This document shows, one piece after another, positions 43,334-53,917 of a stretch of 64,000 nucleotides of DNA. How positions within the stretch are numbered: position 1 is the first letter of the stretch; every line of letters starts with the position of its first letter. The position numbers and the translations under genes were made by a program. The stretch spans positions 1-64,000 of the forward strand of contig NZ_JAAIIG010000004.1 of NCBI RefSeq assembly GCF_012932375.1. Direction: 5' to 3'. The DNA is from Bifidobacterium olomucense. GTDB taxonomy: Bacteria; Actinomycetota; Actinomycetes; Actinomycetales; Bifidobacteriaceae. The notes below the pieces were generated by a model. That model did no database searches, was not told the DNA's origin, and saw only the letters and a list, made by a program, of their open reading frames with translations.

Positions 43334-43341
43334 ACGCTCCA

Positions 43342-44766
43342 TCAGGCCAGCAATTCCTTGACGGCGTTGATGACGGCTTGCAAACTCTTCTTCGCGTCGC
43401 CGAACAGCATCTGCGTGTTGTCCTCGAAGTAGAGCTCGTTCTGGATGCCGGCATAGCCCATGCCGCGGCCGCGCTTCATGACGACCACGTTCTGGGCTTT
43501 GTCCACGTCGAGGATCGGCATGCCGGAGACCGGGGTGCCGGGTCGGCGGGCGGCCGGGTTGGTCACGTCGTTGGCGCCGACGACCAGGGCCACGTTGGCC
43601 TGCGGGAACTGAGGATTGATCTCGTCGAGATCGACCAGCTCCTCGTAGGGCACATTGGCTTCGGCCAGCAGCACGTTCATATGGCCAGGCATACGTCCCG
43701 CCACCGGGTGAATGGCGTAGGAGACCTCAACGCCATGAGCCTTGAGTAGTTCACCCAGATCGGCGAGTTCACGCTGAGCCTGAGCCTGAGCCAGGCCGAA
43801 GCCGGGCACGAAGATGACCTTTTCGGCGTAGACGAGTTGGACAGCCAGATCATCGGCCGTAGTCTCTTTCATGGTGCCTTCCGGACCGTCGCCGGCTGCG
43901 GCGGCTCCGGAGCCGCCGCCGAAGCCGCCAGCGAGGACGGACAGCAGCGGACGGTTCATGGCCTGTGCCATGAGGATGGACAGTGTCACACCGGCGGAGC
44001 CGACCAAGGCACCAGCCACGATGAGGGCCACGTTATCGATGGCCAGACCGGACATGGCCACAGCCGTACCGGTGCAGGCGTTGAGCACGGAGATCACGAC
44101 GGGCATATCAGCACCGCCGATCGGAATCACGAAGACCAAGCCATAGCACAGCGCGAACACGGTGGTCAGCACGGACCACAGCAGTCGCTGTTCGGGCTGG
44201 ACGCACAGCATGACCAGCGAGGCGATGGACAGGACCGCGAACAGCACATTCCAAATGCCCTTGCCCGGCAGAGCAAGCTTCTTCACCCACTTGATGCCCT
44301 GCAACTTGCCGGCGGCGATGAGCGAGCCGGTGAAGGTCACGGAGCCGATCAGAATGCCGAGGCCTGCGGTGATGAGCACCACGATGTCAGGCGTGCCATC
44401 CTTGGTCAGGATGTCGTTGAGAGCCACGAGCGCGGCAGCACCGCCGCCCACCGTGTTGAACACGGAGACCAGCTGCGGCATATCGGTCATCTGCACTTTC
44501 TTGGCGGAGACCACACCGGCCACCGCGCCAATGAGGATGCCCACTACAAGCACCACAACGGCAATGGTGTTGATGAAGCCCTTGGCAAACAGCACGACGA
44601 ACGCCATCAGCACGGCGACAACCATACCGAATGCGGAGATCTGGTTGCCTTTGCGTGCGGTCTTCGGGGAGTTCATGAAATGCAGACCGACCACGAACAT
44701 GACGGCCGAGAACAGGTAGACGAACCATGCGACGATGTCGATGGTTCCCACGGTTGCGGAGGTCAT
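43342..44766 (-). CDS. pntB: NAD(P) transhydrogenase subunit beta
   Basis: 474 residues. The N-terminal two-thirds are transmembrane helices (start VGTIDIVAWFVYLFSAVMFVVGL). The C-terminal 180 residues are the NADP-binding domain III (VIFVPGFGLAQAQAQ, VALVVGANDVTNPAA, KRGRGMGYAG). With the alpha parts it couples proton flow to hydride transfer from NADH to NADP, supplying NADPH. It overlaps the upstream gene by one base (TAATG). Confidence 0.95.
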   Translation of the reverse strand: MTSATVGTIDIVAWFVYLFSAVMFVVGLHFMNSPKTARKGNQISAFGMVVAVLMAFVVLFAKGFINTIAVVVLVVGILIGAVAGVVSAKKVQMTDMPQLVSVFNTVGGGAAALVALNDILTKDGTPDIVVLITAGLGILIGSVTFTGSLIAAGKLQGIKWVKKLALPGKGIWNVLFAVLSIASLVMLCVQPEQRLLWSVLTTVFALCYGLVFVIPIGGADMPVVISVLNACTGTAVAMSGLAIDNVALIVAGALVGSAGVTLSILMAQAMNRPLLSVLAGGFGGGSGAAAAGDGPEGTMKETTADDLAVQLVYAEKVIFVPGFGLAQAQAQRELADLGELLKAHGVEVSYAIHPVAGRMPGHMNVLLAEANVPYEELVDLDEINPQFPQANVALVVGANDVTNPAARRPGTPVSGMPILDVDKAQNVVVMKRGRGMGYAGIQNELYFEDNTQMLFGDAKKSLQAVINAVKELLA

Positions 44767-45071
44767 TACTTCGACTCCCCCTTCTTCTCGTTCTTGTTGG
44801 ACTTGAACATCTCCAGCATGCGATCGGTGACCACATAGCCGCCGACCACATTCATGGTGCCGAGCACTGCGGCGAGGAAGATGAAAACGTAGGCGAGCGG
44901 CGAGTTGGCTTCCGCGGCCACAATCACCACGCCGACGATAACGATGCCGTGGATGGAATTCGCGCCGGACATCAGCGGCGTATGCAAAGTGGCAGGCACC
45001 TTGCCAATCACCTCGATGCCGATCAGCAGAGCAAGCACGAACAGGGTGATGGAAACGACGAGAGTAGGCAT
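44766..45071 (-). CDS. pntAB: NAD(P) transhydrogenase alpha subunit, membrane part
   Basis: 101 residues with three or four transmembrane helices (LVVSITLFVLALLIGIEVIG, IHGIVIVGVVIVA, YVFIFLAAVLGTMNVVGGYVV). It corresponds to the membrane end of E. coli PntA, here encoded separately as in Rhodospirillum-type enzymes. It lies between the soluble alpha gene and pntB in one operon. Confidence 0.92.
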   Translation of the reverse strand: MPTLVVSITLFVLALLIGIEVIGKVPATLHTPLMSGANSIHGIVIVGVVIVAAEANSPLAYVFIFLAAVLGTMNVVGGYVVTDRMLEMFKSNKNEKKGESK

Positions 45072-45092
45072 GATGTTCCTTCTTCCTCTTCC

Positions 45093-46256
45093 TTAGTTGC
45101 CGGCCTGATTGGATTCGGCTGCATCCGGCTGCGTTGCGACTCGGCCGGCGACAACCAATGCGTCATCAAGCTCTTCGCTCAGATCCTGGCTGAGCTTGCC
45201 GTCACGCACGAAATGGACGAGGATGTCGGCCACATTGCGCGCAAGCAGGTTGGATGCGGTGGTGGCCACGCCCGAGGCGAGGTACGGAGCGCCAATCAGC
45301 TTGACGCCGCCTTCCGTCACCTGTTCGCCGATCACAGAGCCTTCTACATTGCCGCCAAGATCAGATGCCGCGCAGTCTACGACCACGGCACCGCGATGCA
45401 ATCCCTTGACACCAGCGGCGGTGAGCAGCACCGGGGGCTTGCGACCGGGAACCTTGGCGGTGGTGATGATGATGTCGAAGCCGGCGGCCTTCTCATCGAC
45501 CGCGGCCTGCTGAGCGGCCTGCTCTTCGGCCGTCAAGGCGCGAGCGTAGCCGCCTTCGCCCTGCCCTGCAGAGAAGTCAAGTCCAAGGTCCAGGAACTTG
45601 GCACCCAACGACTCAACTTCTCCCTTGGATGCGGGACGCACGTCATAAGCGGTGACCACTGCGCCGAGTCGACGCAGCGTGCCGATGGCCTGAAGTCCGG
45701 CGATACCCGCGCCCAGCACCAATGCCTTGGCGGGACGGATGGTGCCTGCTGCAGTGGTCATCATCGGCAGGAACGAGCCGTAGGCATCAGCTGCGGCGAT
45801 GGCGGCCTTATAGCCCATCACGGAATTCTGCGAGGTCATCTCGTCCATGGACTGAGCGCTGGACAGCTTGCGCGGCAGCTTTTCGATGCCAATACCCACC
45901 AAACCAGCCTGTTCAAGTGCGGCGATGTAGTCGGCATCGGTGAAGGAACCGAGCATGCCGATCACCCACTGTCCGGCCTTCAGGGACGCCACGATCTCCG
46001 AAGAAGGACGATCCACAAAGCCGAGGGCATCGGCTTCGGCCAATACTTCATTGCGGCCGGCCACCTTCGCACCAGCCTTTTCGTAATCTTCATCGGTGTA
46101 TTCGGCGGCAATGCCGGCACCCGATTCAATAATCGAGGAGATTCCACTCCTCTTCAGCCGGGTGACGATATCCGGCGTCAGTGCGACGCGAGATTCCGTT
46201 GCCGACGTTTCATTGAGAACGCCGAACACCACGGTGGCTTCTTGGTTTTGCGCCAT
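45093..46256 (-). CDS. pntAA: NAD(P) transhydrogenase alpha subunit, NAD-binding part
   Basis: 387 residues, related to alanine dehydrogenase. The NAD-binding Rossmann motif is VLGAGIAGLQAIG (about residue 165), with an N-terminal ESRVALTPD signature and a QNSVMGYKAAI segment. It binds NADH and passes hydride to domain III of PntB. The ATG at 46256 has AAAGGG upstream, and a longer frame to 46376 lacks support. First gene of the pnt operon. Confidence 0.94.
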   Translation of the reverse strand: MAQNQEATVVFGVLNETSATESRVALTPDIVTRLKRSGISSIIESGAGIAAEYTDEDYEKAGAKVAGRNEVLAEADALGFVDRPSSEIVASLKAGQWVIGMLGSFTDADYIAALEQAGLVGIGIEKLPRKLSSAQSMDEMTSQNSVMGYKAAIAAADAYGSFLPMMTTAAGTIRPAKALVLGAGIAGLQAIGTLRRLGAVVTAYDVRPASKGEVESLGAKFLDLGLDFSAGQGEGGYARALTAEEQAAQQAAVDEKAAGFDIIITTAKVPGRKPPVLLTAAGVKGLHRGAVVVDCAASDLGGNVEGSVIGEQVTEGGVKLIGAPYLASGVATTASNLLARNVADILVHFVRDGKLSQDLSEELDDALVVAGRVATQPDAAESNQAGN

Positions 46257-46402
46257 GAGAGCCCTTTCTTTTTTCGTTGCTCGAAACGGACATAACGTCC
46301 ATCGGACATAATTATCCGAAGGTAAGTGTAGCCGAAAGCCGCGAATCCAAGGCATGCAGCAGGTGATTTTGGACAAGGCTCGGTTGAAGCATCACCGCGA
46401 AA

Positions 46403-46440
46403 CCTACGGTTACGTAGGGTTTTCCTACGGTTGCGTAAGG
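46403..46440. promoter_or_regulatory. Tandem palindromic operator upstream of acyl-CoA synthetase
   Basis: CCTACGGTTACGTAGG (46403-46418, perfect 6-base arms) and CCTACGGTTGCGTAAGG (46424-46440, one imperfection) start exactly 21 bases apart, two helical turns, so proteins would bind the same face. The second abuts a plausible -35/-10 (GTGACG, then TACAAT at 46463-46468). Probably controls the acyl-CoA synthetase gene, perhaps also pnt. Confidence 0.65.
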
Positions 46441-46532
46441 TGACGAGTTCTGCTGCGCCTATTACAATTGGCTGGTTGAGAAGCGTTCGCCGCATCGGTC
46501 GGACGACACTGAAAGGTTTACAGGAGTAAGAC

Positions 46533-48569
46533 TTGTCGGTTATCAATTCCTTTACGCAGCACACCATCAACCTCACCCGAAAAGCGCTCCGGTTGGGATC
46601 CGACTTCGTTCACCCGGTTCATGACGACACCCCGGATGAGCCCGATTATCTCTCGAACGCGGATGTTCCTGCGGAGACGGACATCGCCTTGCCTCATACC
46701 GACGATTGGGACGATGGTCATCTGACCGTCACCGACATCGATCCGGTTACCGGACTGCTGACCACCTCCACCGAAGGCAACCCGCCGCTGGACGAAGGCA
46801 TGTCCATCTATGACCTGTACGCGGATCGTGCCGCACGCATGGGTGATGAGCCGCTCTACACCTATAAGGTGGGCGACGAATGGACCACCGTAACCGCCAA
46901 TGAATTCCTTGCCGATGTACGCGCCGTGGCCAAGGGTCTGCTGCACTATGGTCTCAAGAAGGGCGACGGCGTGGCTTTCATGTGCCGCACTTCTTACGAA
47001 TGGGATTTGACGGATGCTGCCATCATGGCTTGCGGCGGCGTGCTGGCCACTATCTACGACACCGATTCCGCCGAGCAGATCCGCAACATCGTGAACAATT
47101 CGGACGCTCGTCTGCTCATCGTGCAGGACACCGCCATGCGAGACAAAGCAGACGGTGCCGTGGAGGAATGCCCCTCCCTTGAGCACATCATCACGATCGA
47201 GACTGGTGGACTCGACGAGATCAAGGCGTATGGTGCCGGAGTCTCGGATGAAGAACTCGATGAGCGCATCGATTCCATCAAAAAGACCGACCTGTGCTCC
47301 ATCGTGTATACTTCCGGTTCCACGGCTGCGCCGAAGGGCGTGGAGATGACACATGAGCACTACTGCCAGACCGCGCTGAATCTGCCCGACTATATGCCGG
47401 ACCTGTTGCACGACAAGAAGAACACCATTCTTCTGTTCCTGCCGCAGGCACATTCCTTCGCACGTGCCATCAACTACATTGTGGTGGCATCCAATATTCA
47501 TATCTATATCGCTACCGGCATCAAGACGCTCATCGCCGACTTGCAGGTGGCCAAGCCGTCCATCATGATCGTGGTGCCCCGCGTGCTGGAAAAGGTGTAC
47601 AACGCTGCCTCTCAGAAGGCCGGCCACGGTCCCAAGGGCGTGGTGTTCGCCTCTGCGGTGGTGGCTGCGCAGAACTATATGAAGGAGATTTCCGCGAACG
47701 GCAAGGCCGGTGCCTTGGCCCGCGCCAAGCGCGCCGCATTCGATCCGGTGGTGTACTCCTCGCTGCGTGAGGTGCTGGGCGGCCGTGCGAAGTGGATCGT
47801 GGCCGGCGGCGCTCCGCTGGATCCCGAGCTGCTCGCATTCTTCCGTGGTGCCGGTGTGCCGGTTTACGAAGGCTATGGTCTGACCGAAACCACTGCCCCG
47901 TGTGCATTCAATCCGTTGGGCACGCCGTTCCACGCCGGTTCCGTGGGCATCGCATTCCCTGGATTCTCGTTGCGCATCGCCGAAGATGGTGAGATTCAGG
48001 TCAAGGGCCGTGCTGTTTTCCCGCGTTATCACAAGAACGACGAAGCCACCGAATTGTCCTTCACCGAGGACGGATGGTACGCCACCGGCGATCTCGGTCG
48101 CATCGATAACGACGGCTTCCTGTACATCACCGGCCGCAAGAAGGATCTGATCATCACCGCAGGCGGCAAGAACGTTTCCCCCGGTCCGATCGAAGAGGTC
48201 ATCCAGCGTTGCGAAATTGTCTCGCAGGCACTGGTGCTGGGTGATAAGCGCCCGTTTATCTCTGCGCTTATCACGCTGGACGAGGAGGCGCTGCGTCCAT
48301 GGTTGGCCGCCAAGGGACTGGATGAGAACATGTCCATGGAAGACGCCACGCAGAATGCCGCGGTGCGCGCTGAGGTGCAGAAGTGGGTCGATCAGGCCAA
48401 CGAAGGTGTCTCCCGCGCCGAATCGGTTCGTAAGTTCATTCTGCTGCCTGAAGAGTTTAGCCAAGAGAACGGTCTGATGACCGCCTCGATGAAGGTGATT
48501 CGTCCGAAGGTGATCAAGCGTTACACTACGCTACTGAACACGCAGATGTACGTGGCTCGCAAGAAGTAG
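46533..48569 (+). CDS. fadD: Long-chain acyl-CoA synthetase
   Basis: 678 residues of the AMP-forming family, activating fatty acids with ATP and CoA. The P-loop-like YTSGSTAAPKGVEMTH (about residue 258), the YEGYGLTETT motif (about 450), and the GWYATGDLG and GRKKDLIITAGGKNVSP hinge and C-terminal motifs are all present. The TTG start at 46533 has CAGGAG 7 bases upstream. Bifidobacteria do not run beta-oxidation, so a role in lipid recycling or exogenous fatty acid use is more likely. Confidence 0.93.
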   Translation: MSVINSFTQHTINLTRKALRLGSDFVHPVHDDTPDEPDYLSNADVPAETDIALPHTDDWDDGHLTVTDIDPVTGLLTTSTEGNPPLDEGMSIYDLYADRAARMGDEPLYTYKVGDEWTTVTANEFLADVRAVAKGLLHYGLKKGDGVAFMCRTSYEWDLTDAAIMACGGVLATIYDTDSAEQIRNIVNNSDARLLIVQDTAMRDKADGAVEECPSLEHIITIETGGLDEIKAYGAGVSDEELDERIDSIKKTDLCSIVYTSGSTAAPKGVEMTHEHYCQTALNLPDYMPDLLHDKKNTILLFLPQAHSFARAINYIVVASNIHIYIATGIKTLIADLQVAKPSIMIVVPRVLEKVYNAASQKAGHGPKGVVFASAVVAAQNYMKEISANGKAGALARAKRAAFDPVVYSSLREVLGGRAKWIVAGGAPLDPELLAFFRGAGVPVYEGYGLTETTAPCAFNPLGTPFHAGSVGIAFPGFSLRIAEDGEIQVKGRAVFPRYHKNDEATELSFTEDGWYATGDLGRIDNDGFLYITGRKKDLIITAGGKNVSPGPIEEVIQRCEIVSQALVLGDKRPFISALITLDEEALRPWLAAKGLDENMSMEDATQNAAVRAEVQKWVDQANEGVSRAESVRKFILLPEEFSQENGLMTASMKVIRPKVIKRYTTLLNTQMYVARKK

Positions 48570-48635
48570 GCACAGTAAAAATGGGTGAGGTACGCGGTGA
48601 TGCACCTCGCCCATAGCGATGCCCATAGCAATTAC

Positions 48636-48682
48636 AAAACGGTGTCGCCCCGCTTTCGATGAAGCAGGGCGACACCGTTTTG
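48636..48682 (+). terminator. Acyl-CoA synthetase terminator
   Basis: A 15-base-pair stem AAAACGGTGTCGCCC/GGGCGACACCGTTTT with T/A flanks. It can serve both the plus-strand gene and the minus-strand aro genes. Confidence 0.88.
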
Positions 48683-48776
48683 TTATAGACAATGTCTGAG
48701 GCTTAAGCCGTCACAATTCAGGCAATCCCGAACATCCTTTTCGCTGTATGCCGTACCAAGGAGCGTCTTCGACGCA

Positions 48777-49223
48777 TCAGTTGTTGACAAGATGTGCGAT
48801 GGATTCGAGCGCCAGCTTGTAACCAAAGAATCCCATGCCGGTGATGGTGCCGGTGGCGACCGGTGAAATCACGGAACGCTTGCGGAATTCATCACGCGCG
48901 GACGGATTGGAGATATGCACTTCCATCAGCGGCAATCCTGCATCGCCAACCATATGCGCGGCATCCGCCAGCGCATAGGAATAATGGGTGAATGCGGCAG
49001 GGTTCATCACGACCGGTGTCTTCTCATCGGCGGCCTGATGCATCCAGCGAACCATCTCCGCTTCATCATCGCTTTGGCGCACCTCGACATCGAGCCCCAA
49101 TTCCGCGCCCCAAGACATGCACAGACGGCGTAATTCCTCCAAATCCTGCCGGCCATATACATCCGGCTGACGCACACCAAGACGTCCGAGGTTAGGCCCA
49201 TTGACAACGATGACTTTGGTCAT
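48777..49223 (-). CDS. aroQ: 3-dehydroquinate dehydratase, type II
   Basis: 148 residues, dehydrating 3-dehydroquinate in the shikimate pathway. Family motifs VNGPNLGRLGVRQPDVYG (catalytic Tyr), the central NPAAFTHYSYAL with PxAxTH-like active site, and EVHISNPSARDEFR are clear. AAAGGAG precedes the ATG at 49223. Last gene of the aroC-aroKB-aroQ string on this strand. Confidence 0.95.
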   Translation of the reverse strand: MTKVIVVNGPNLGRLGVRQPDVYGRQDLEELRRLCMSWGAELGLDVEVRQSDDEAEMVRWMHQAADEKTPVVMNPAAFTHYSYALADAAHMVGDAGLPLMEVHISNPSARDEFRKRSVISPVATGTITGMGFFGYKLALESIAHLVNN

Positions 49224-49376
49224 GATCGCTCCTTTGATCGATGGCAGAGTTGAGTGAAATAATCTTCCACTAAGAAACCTGAGATTATGTCTTCCGAGTG
49301 ACTCCTCTGATGAGAAAAGAGCCACTCGGAAAATAATGTGTCGAACAGTAACGGAGTCGCAGCTTCGGTGGCGGGA

Positions 49377-50993
49377 TCAGCGCCGGATCCGCTCGAACGC
49401 CTCGCGCACGGCATCGGCGGGCGGATTGTCAAGATGCACCACATGTCCGATGGAGTCGAGCACCACGAAACGCAGCTCGTTGCCGCGAGCCTTCTTGTCG
49501 CGATGCATCAGTGCAAGCACGTCTTCGAACGAACCGTCATGCCATGAGGTCGGCAGTCCCAAAGAGGTCAGCAGCGTACGATGGTAATCCACCAGATCAC
49601 GGTCGATATAGCCCAAAATGCATGCGAGCTCCGCCGCATATACCATGCCTACCGCCACCGCGTTGCCATGCCGCCAGCGGAAGTGTTCCAGCTTCTCGAT
49701 GGCATGCCCCAACGTATGTCCGTAATTGAGGAATTCCCGCAGTCCTTTTTCCTTCAGGTCAGCGGAAACATGACGGGCTTTGACACTCACCGTACGCTCA
49801 ATAAGTTCACAGACCACGTTCTCCAACGGTGTACCCAGAAAAACGGCACCGTTGAAAGCGCGCAGCTCATCGGCATGAGCCTCCAGCAACGAAAGAATTT
49901 CGGGGTCACCGATGAAGCCGGACTTGGCTACCTCGCCCAATCCTTCGATGAAGATGTCGTTAGGCAGCGAGGCCAAGGTCTTGGTATCGGCCAATACGCC
50001 GGCCGGCGTATAGAACGATCCCACAAGATTCTTGCCCTGCGGCGTATTGATGCCGGTTTTACCGCCGGTGGAGGCATCCACCATGGCCAGCAGTGAAGTG
50101 GGGCAATTCACGTATCGCACTCCACGCATCCAGGTAGCGGCGACAAAGCCAGCCAAATCAGTAGCGGCACCGCCGCCGAGTCCCACCACGGCGTCGGATC
50201 TGGTGAAGCCTTCTTCGCCGAGACGTTCCCAAATGCCGTTTGCCACGGCACTGGTTTTGCCGGATTCCGCATCGGGAATCACGATATCGGACACCTCATA
50301 GCCGCTCTGACGAAGCAGCGCACGCGCTCGATCAGAATGACGCTGCACCGGCTGCGTATGAATCAACGCGACACGCACCGGCTTGTCTCCAAGTACGTCA
50401 GCCAAATGGTTCATCGCGCCTTGTCCGATGGCCACATCATATGGATCAATCGAAGTGCCGGTAACATGTACGGTTCTCTGCGAAACCATATCAATCACCT
50501 TTCTGGCCGCTCCCTGAGGGGTCATGCCACGAGTATGTACATGGACGTTCGCAACCGAGCGGAACACCGGATCGCGTTGGGCGAACAGCATCTTCCAGCG
50601 GGCGTTGGCATCACCATTGAGCATGGGACGGCCACCTCCACGGTTTGCGCGTTCCATGGCCTCCGCAGGGTCTGCATCAAGGTAGACCACCCGTCCACCA
50701 TCTTCGATGTACGAAGCCAACGCATCCTGAGTGGATGCCGTCATTGGGGCGCCGCCTCCCAAAGAGAAGATACCGTCGAAATCCTCCAGGAAATACGCGA
50801 TGAGCTCGGCTTCGACTTTACGGAACGCCGGTTCGCCATAGCGCTCGAAGTATGCAGGAATTTTCATTCCCACTTCACGCTCGATCTCTACATCGGCGTC
50901 GGCGAACGGCAGATGCATGATATGCGCTACCTCTTTGCCGACGCGGGTCTTGCCTGCACCCATCATACCGATGATGACAGCGCGGGGACGCAT
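49377..50993 (-). CDS. aroK-aroB: Fused shikimate kinase / 3-dehydroquinate synthase
   Basis: 538 residues joining two shikimate-pathway enzymes. Residues 1-175 are shikimate kinase (Walker [22 protein letters not shown], RxxxY-like GRVVYLDAD). From about 185 to the end is 3-dehydroquinate synthase ([49 protein letters not shown] with metal-binding His). The ATG at 50993 follows AGGTGAG. A GTG at 51005 overlapping the aroC stop is equally possible and adds 4 residues. Confidence 0.94.
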   Translation of the reverse strand: MRPRAVIIGMMGAGKTRVGKEVAHIMHLPFADADVEIEREVGMKIPAYFERYGEPAFRKVEAELIAYFLEDFDGIFSLGGGAPMTASTQDALASYIEDGGRVVYLDADPAEAMERANRGGGRPMLNGDANARWKMLFAQRDPVFRSVANVHVHTRGMTPQGAARKVIDMVSQRTVHVTGTSIDPYDVAIGQGAMNHLADVLGDKPVRVALIHTQPVQRHSDRARALLRQSGYEVSDIVIPDAESGKTSAVANGIWERLGEEGFTRSDAVVGLGGGAATDLAGFVAATWMRGVRYVNCPTSLLAMVDASTGGKTGINTPQGKNLVGSFYTPAGVLADTKTLASLPNDIFIEGLGEVAKSGFIGDPEILSLLEAHADELRAFNGAVFLGTPLENVVCELIERTVSVKARHVSADLKEKGLREFLNYGHTLGHAIEKLEHFRWRHGNAVAVGMVYAAELACILGYIDRDLVDYHRTLLTSLGLPTSWHDGSFEDVLALMHRDKKARGNELRFVVLDSIGHVVHLDNPPADAVREAFERIRR

Positions 50994-51001
50994 AGCTTTG
51001 C

Positions 51002-52195
51002 TCACCTCATGTGCTCCGGCCAGGAAGCGAGATACTGCTCGCAATTACGACGCGTCTCCTCAACGCTGTCGCCACCGAACTTCTCCAACGCATACTTGGC
51101 CAATGTCAACCGAACCATGGCCTCGGCCACCACGGCGGCGGCGGGCACGGCGGTCGAATCCGAACGCTGGTTGATGGCGGCGGCAGCTTCTCCGGTCAGC
51201 ACGTCCACAGTGCGAAGCGCTCTGGGAATGGAAGGAATCGGTTTCATGGCCGCACGTACACGAATCGGCTGTCCATTGGACATGCCGCCCTCAATGCCGC
51301 CGGCACGGTTGGTCAACCGCGTGATATGTCCGTCTTCTCCGGGCACCATCTCATCGTGGGCCGCAGAGCCGGGACGCACCGCTTCCAGGAAGCCATCACC
51401 GATTTCCACACCCTTGATGGCCTGAATGCCCATTACGGCACCGGCAAGCGCCGCATCAAGACGACGGTCGGATTCCACGTACGTGCCTACACCGGCAGGC
51501 ATGCCGTAGGCGATGACTTCAATCACGCCCCCGACGGTATCCGCATTGGACTTGATCTCATCAATACGTGCGATCATGCGCTTCTCGGCGGCCTGGTCCA
51601 AGGTGCGTACCGGCGAAGCATCAAGTGCGGCTACATCATCAGGGGTAGGCAGCACGGCGTGGTCGGCATCCTCAACGCCAGCGCCGCCAATAGAAATCAC
51701 ATGGGAGACAGTGCGTACGCCCAGTGCCTGTTCAAGGAATTGACGCGCCACCTCGCCCAAAGCCACACGGGATGCGGTTTCGCGTGCGCTGGAACGCTCA
51801 AGCACCGGACGGGCGTCATCGAATCCGTATTTGCGCATACCGGTCAGGTCAGCATGTCCAGGACGGGGACGGCTTAGCGGAGCGTTACGTCCCTCACGCG
51901 GCAACTCGTGGTCAAGCGCATCCGCACTCATGACTTCAGTCCACTTGGGCCATTCGGTATTGGCGATTTCGATGGCAACCGGCGAACCCAACGTCAACCC
52001 GTGACGAACGCCGGTAAGCAGTCGTACTTTGTCCTGCTCAAACTTCATACGCGCGCCACGGCCATAGCCGAGACGTCGACGGGCCAATGCCGCGACAATG
52101 TCGTCCGTGCTGATACGAATGCCAGCCGGAAGTCCTTCAATCATGGCCACCAGCGCCTCGCCATGCGACTCCCCTGCCGTCTGCCAACGCAACAT
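51002..52195 (-). CDS. aroC: Chorismate synthase
   Basis: 397 residues, the last common step, converting EPSP to chorismate with reduced FMN. Signatures [19 protein letters not shown] at the start, [16 protein letters not shown] and [17 protein letters not shown] near the C-terminus are intact. GAGGAG stands 7 bases before the ATG. The gene is directly followed by the fused aroKB. Confidence 0.96.
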   Translation of the reverse strand: MLRWQTAGESHGEALVAMIEGLPAGIRISTDDIVAALARRRLGYGRGARMKFEQDKVRLLTGVRHGLTLGSPVAIEIANTEWPKWTEVMSADALDHELPREGRNAPLSRPRPGHADLTGMRKYGFDDARPVLERSSARETASRVALGEVARQFLEQALGVRTVSHVISIGGAGVEDADHAVLPTPDDVAALDASPVRTLDQAAEKRMIARIDEIKSNADTVGGVIEVIAYGMPAGVGTYVESDRRLDAALAGAVMGIQAIKGVEIGDGFLEAVRPGSAAHDEMVPGEDGHITRLTNRAGGIEGGMSNGQPIRVRAAMKPIPSIPRALRTVDVLTGEAAAAINQRSDSTAVPAAAVVAEAMVRLTLAKYALEKFGGDSVEETRRNCEQYLASWPEHMR

Positions 52196-52244
52196 AGCGT
52201 TTCTCCTCTTTCGTCGGTCGATAACTAGGGGATAATGGTAAGCC

Positions 52245-52715
52245 ATGCCATACCTGTTCACGTTGCCCGGTCTGCTATGTGGGCTCGCCTTGTCCATTGA
52301 AGATCTGCGACACCGCCGTGTACCGGTGATCTGGATGATGATCGGCGCTATACTCCAGCTTGCCGCGGATTTCGCCTACGGTGTGTGGACAAATGATTTG
52401 TTTGCGCTGTTGCAGGCCTTGTTGTTCACCGTGCTGTGTGCATTCATTCAGCTCGCTTTGGCACTGGCGGCACCGAAATCGCTGGGCTTCGGCGATGTGA
52501 CGGCCATGATTCCGATGGGATTGGCAGTAGGTTTGCTGGGACTGACTTACATTGTGGTCTGGTGGCTGGCAATGGGTGTATGCGGATTGATGTGGATTGC
52601 GCTGTGGACCAAATTCGATCCACAGCGCAATCCGGCGTATGCGGGGAAAATCCCGTATGTTCCGGCGATACTGACGGGAGCAGCCATTTCGGTTGCCTTG
52701 GCCGCTATCGCGTGA
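52245..52715 (+). CDS. Prepilin peptidase (A24 family)
   Basis: 156 residues, almost entirely transmembrane. The two catalytic Asp are in [11 protein letters not shown] (residue 20) and [10 protein letters not shown] (residue 81), the aspartic prepilin peptidase pattern. The N-methylation domain is absent, as in TadV/CpaA-like forms. It would process type IVb (Tad) prepilins, whose genes are not in this window. Confidence 0.85.
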   Translation: MPYLFTLPGLLCGLALSIEDLRHRRVPVIWMMIGAILQLAADFAYGVWTNDLFALLQALLFTVLCAFIQLALALAAPKSLGFGDVTAMIPMGLAVGLLGLTYIVVWWLAMGVCGLMWIALWTKFDPQRNPAYAGKIPYVPAILTGAAISVALAAIA

Positions 52716-52728
52716 CGATTACGGAGTC

Positions 52729-53907
52729 CTACTGATTGTCAGCCTGCCATTGACGCAGTTCAGCCACATTCTGCTCATGCTCTTCTGCCGTGACAGCGAA
52801 CTTCGTCTCGCCGGTGTTGAGGTTCACGGTGCAGAAGTACAGCCAGTCACCATCTTCGGGGTGCAATGCCGCCTGAATAGCATTGTCTCCCGGGTTGCTG
52901 ATCGGCGTCGGCGGCAAGCCTGCGATCTTGTAGGTATTGTAGGGGTTCGAATCATCTTCGATCATGGCTGTAGTGACCTGCGCCGGCTTCACATCATTGC
53001 CATAGGCAACAGTGGAATCCATGCCCAAGGTCATACCTTGTTCCAGACGGTTCTCGATGACACGCGTCACTTTCCCGTAATAATCCTCTTTATTGACTTC
53101 CGCCTCGGCGATAGATGCGATAATCATCACCCGTTCACGTTCGGAACCAGTAGGAACACCCAGCTCATCAAGTTTGGCGATACGCTTGTCCACCATGGTC
53201 TTGAGTATTTCCGAAGCGTCTTTCATGCCTTTGACGTTATAGGTACCGGGCTCGAACCAGCCTTCAAAGCTTCCCGCCGCTTCGTCCGGGAGAATTCCCT
53301 TGCCTTTGTTTTTTACAATGGCGTCGAAATCACTCTGGTCGATGCCTGAAAGCTGCGCGGCCGAAGCGATCACGGCGGAAGCACGTTCGCCAGGCTTGAC
53401 TTCAAGGAAACCGGAAGCCTGATTCGGATCCGACAAGATGGCAATCACATCCGAAGCCGCCATATGCCGCTTCAACGTGAAGGTTCCTGGATACAGCGTG
53501 ACATCATTGGCGTCCACCACGCTGGTGAACGCCGCAGTGGACTTGATGATTTCTGCTTTCAACAGGTTATTAGCGACTTCGACTGCGCCTTCCCCTTCAG
53601 CGACAGTGAACTGCACCTCGCCGTCACCGGGCCCCGGATAATCCGCAATGGCCGTGGTCTGAGTATGACTATCACGCCATGCGATAACCTTGCTCACGCC
53701 AACATACCCTATGCCAATAAGCAACGCCGCTATGATGACGGCAATGATGATGCCACCCATCTTTTTACGCTTGCGCTGTGCGCGACGTTGACGCATCTCC
53801 TTACGAGATTTCGGTGGCTGAGGCGGCTCGGAGACACCGTCGGCCTCATTTCCTGAGGAAACCCAATGCGCGTTGTCTCCGAAAAAATCATTAAAATCAT
53901 CAGACAT
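52729..53907 (-). CDS. mltG: Endolytic murein transglycosylase
   Basis: 392 residues. A cytoplasmic N-terminus rich in Arg/Lys (SRKEMRQRRAQRKRKK) precedes one transmembrane helix (about 51-73, GGIIIAVIIAALLIGIGYVG). The extracellular YceG domain holds ASIAEAEVNK, with the catalytic Glu, and GLPPTPISNPG. The enzyme cleaves nascent glycan strands and sets their length. It follows ruvX with a 10-base gap, in the usual alaS-ruvX-mltG order of actinobacteria. Confidence 0.93.
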   Translation of the reverse strand: MSDDFNDFFGDNAHWVSSGNEADGVSEPPQPPKSRKEMRQRRAQRKRKKMGGIIIAVIIAALLIGIGYVGVSKVIAWRDSHTQTTAIADYPGPGDGEVQFTVAEGEGAVEVANNLLKAEIIKSTAAFTSVVDANDVTLYPGTFTLKRHMAASDVIAILSDPNQASGFLEVKPGERASAVIASAAQLSGIDQSDFDAIVKNKGKGILPDEAAGSFEGWFEPGTYNVKGMKDASEILKTMVDKRIAKLDELGVPTGSERERVMIIASIAEAEVNKEDYYGKVTRVIENRLEQGMTLGMDSTVAYGNDVKPAQVTTAMIEDDSNPYNTYKIAGLPPTPISNPGDNAIQAALHPEDGDWLYFCTVNLNTGETKFAVTAEEHEQNVAELRQWQADNQ

Positions 53908-53917
53908 GACCGGTACC

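Noticed and set aside
46518-48464. A 648-codon minus-strand frame opposite the acyl-CoA synthetase
   Set aside because: Antisense shadow of a well-recognised gene, with no recognisable motifs of its own.
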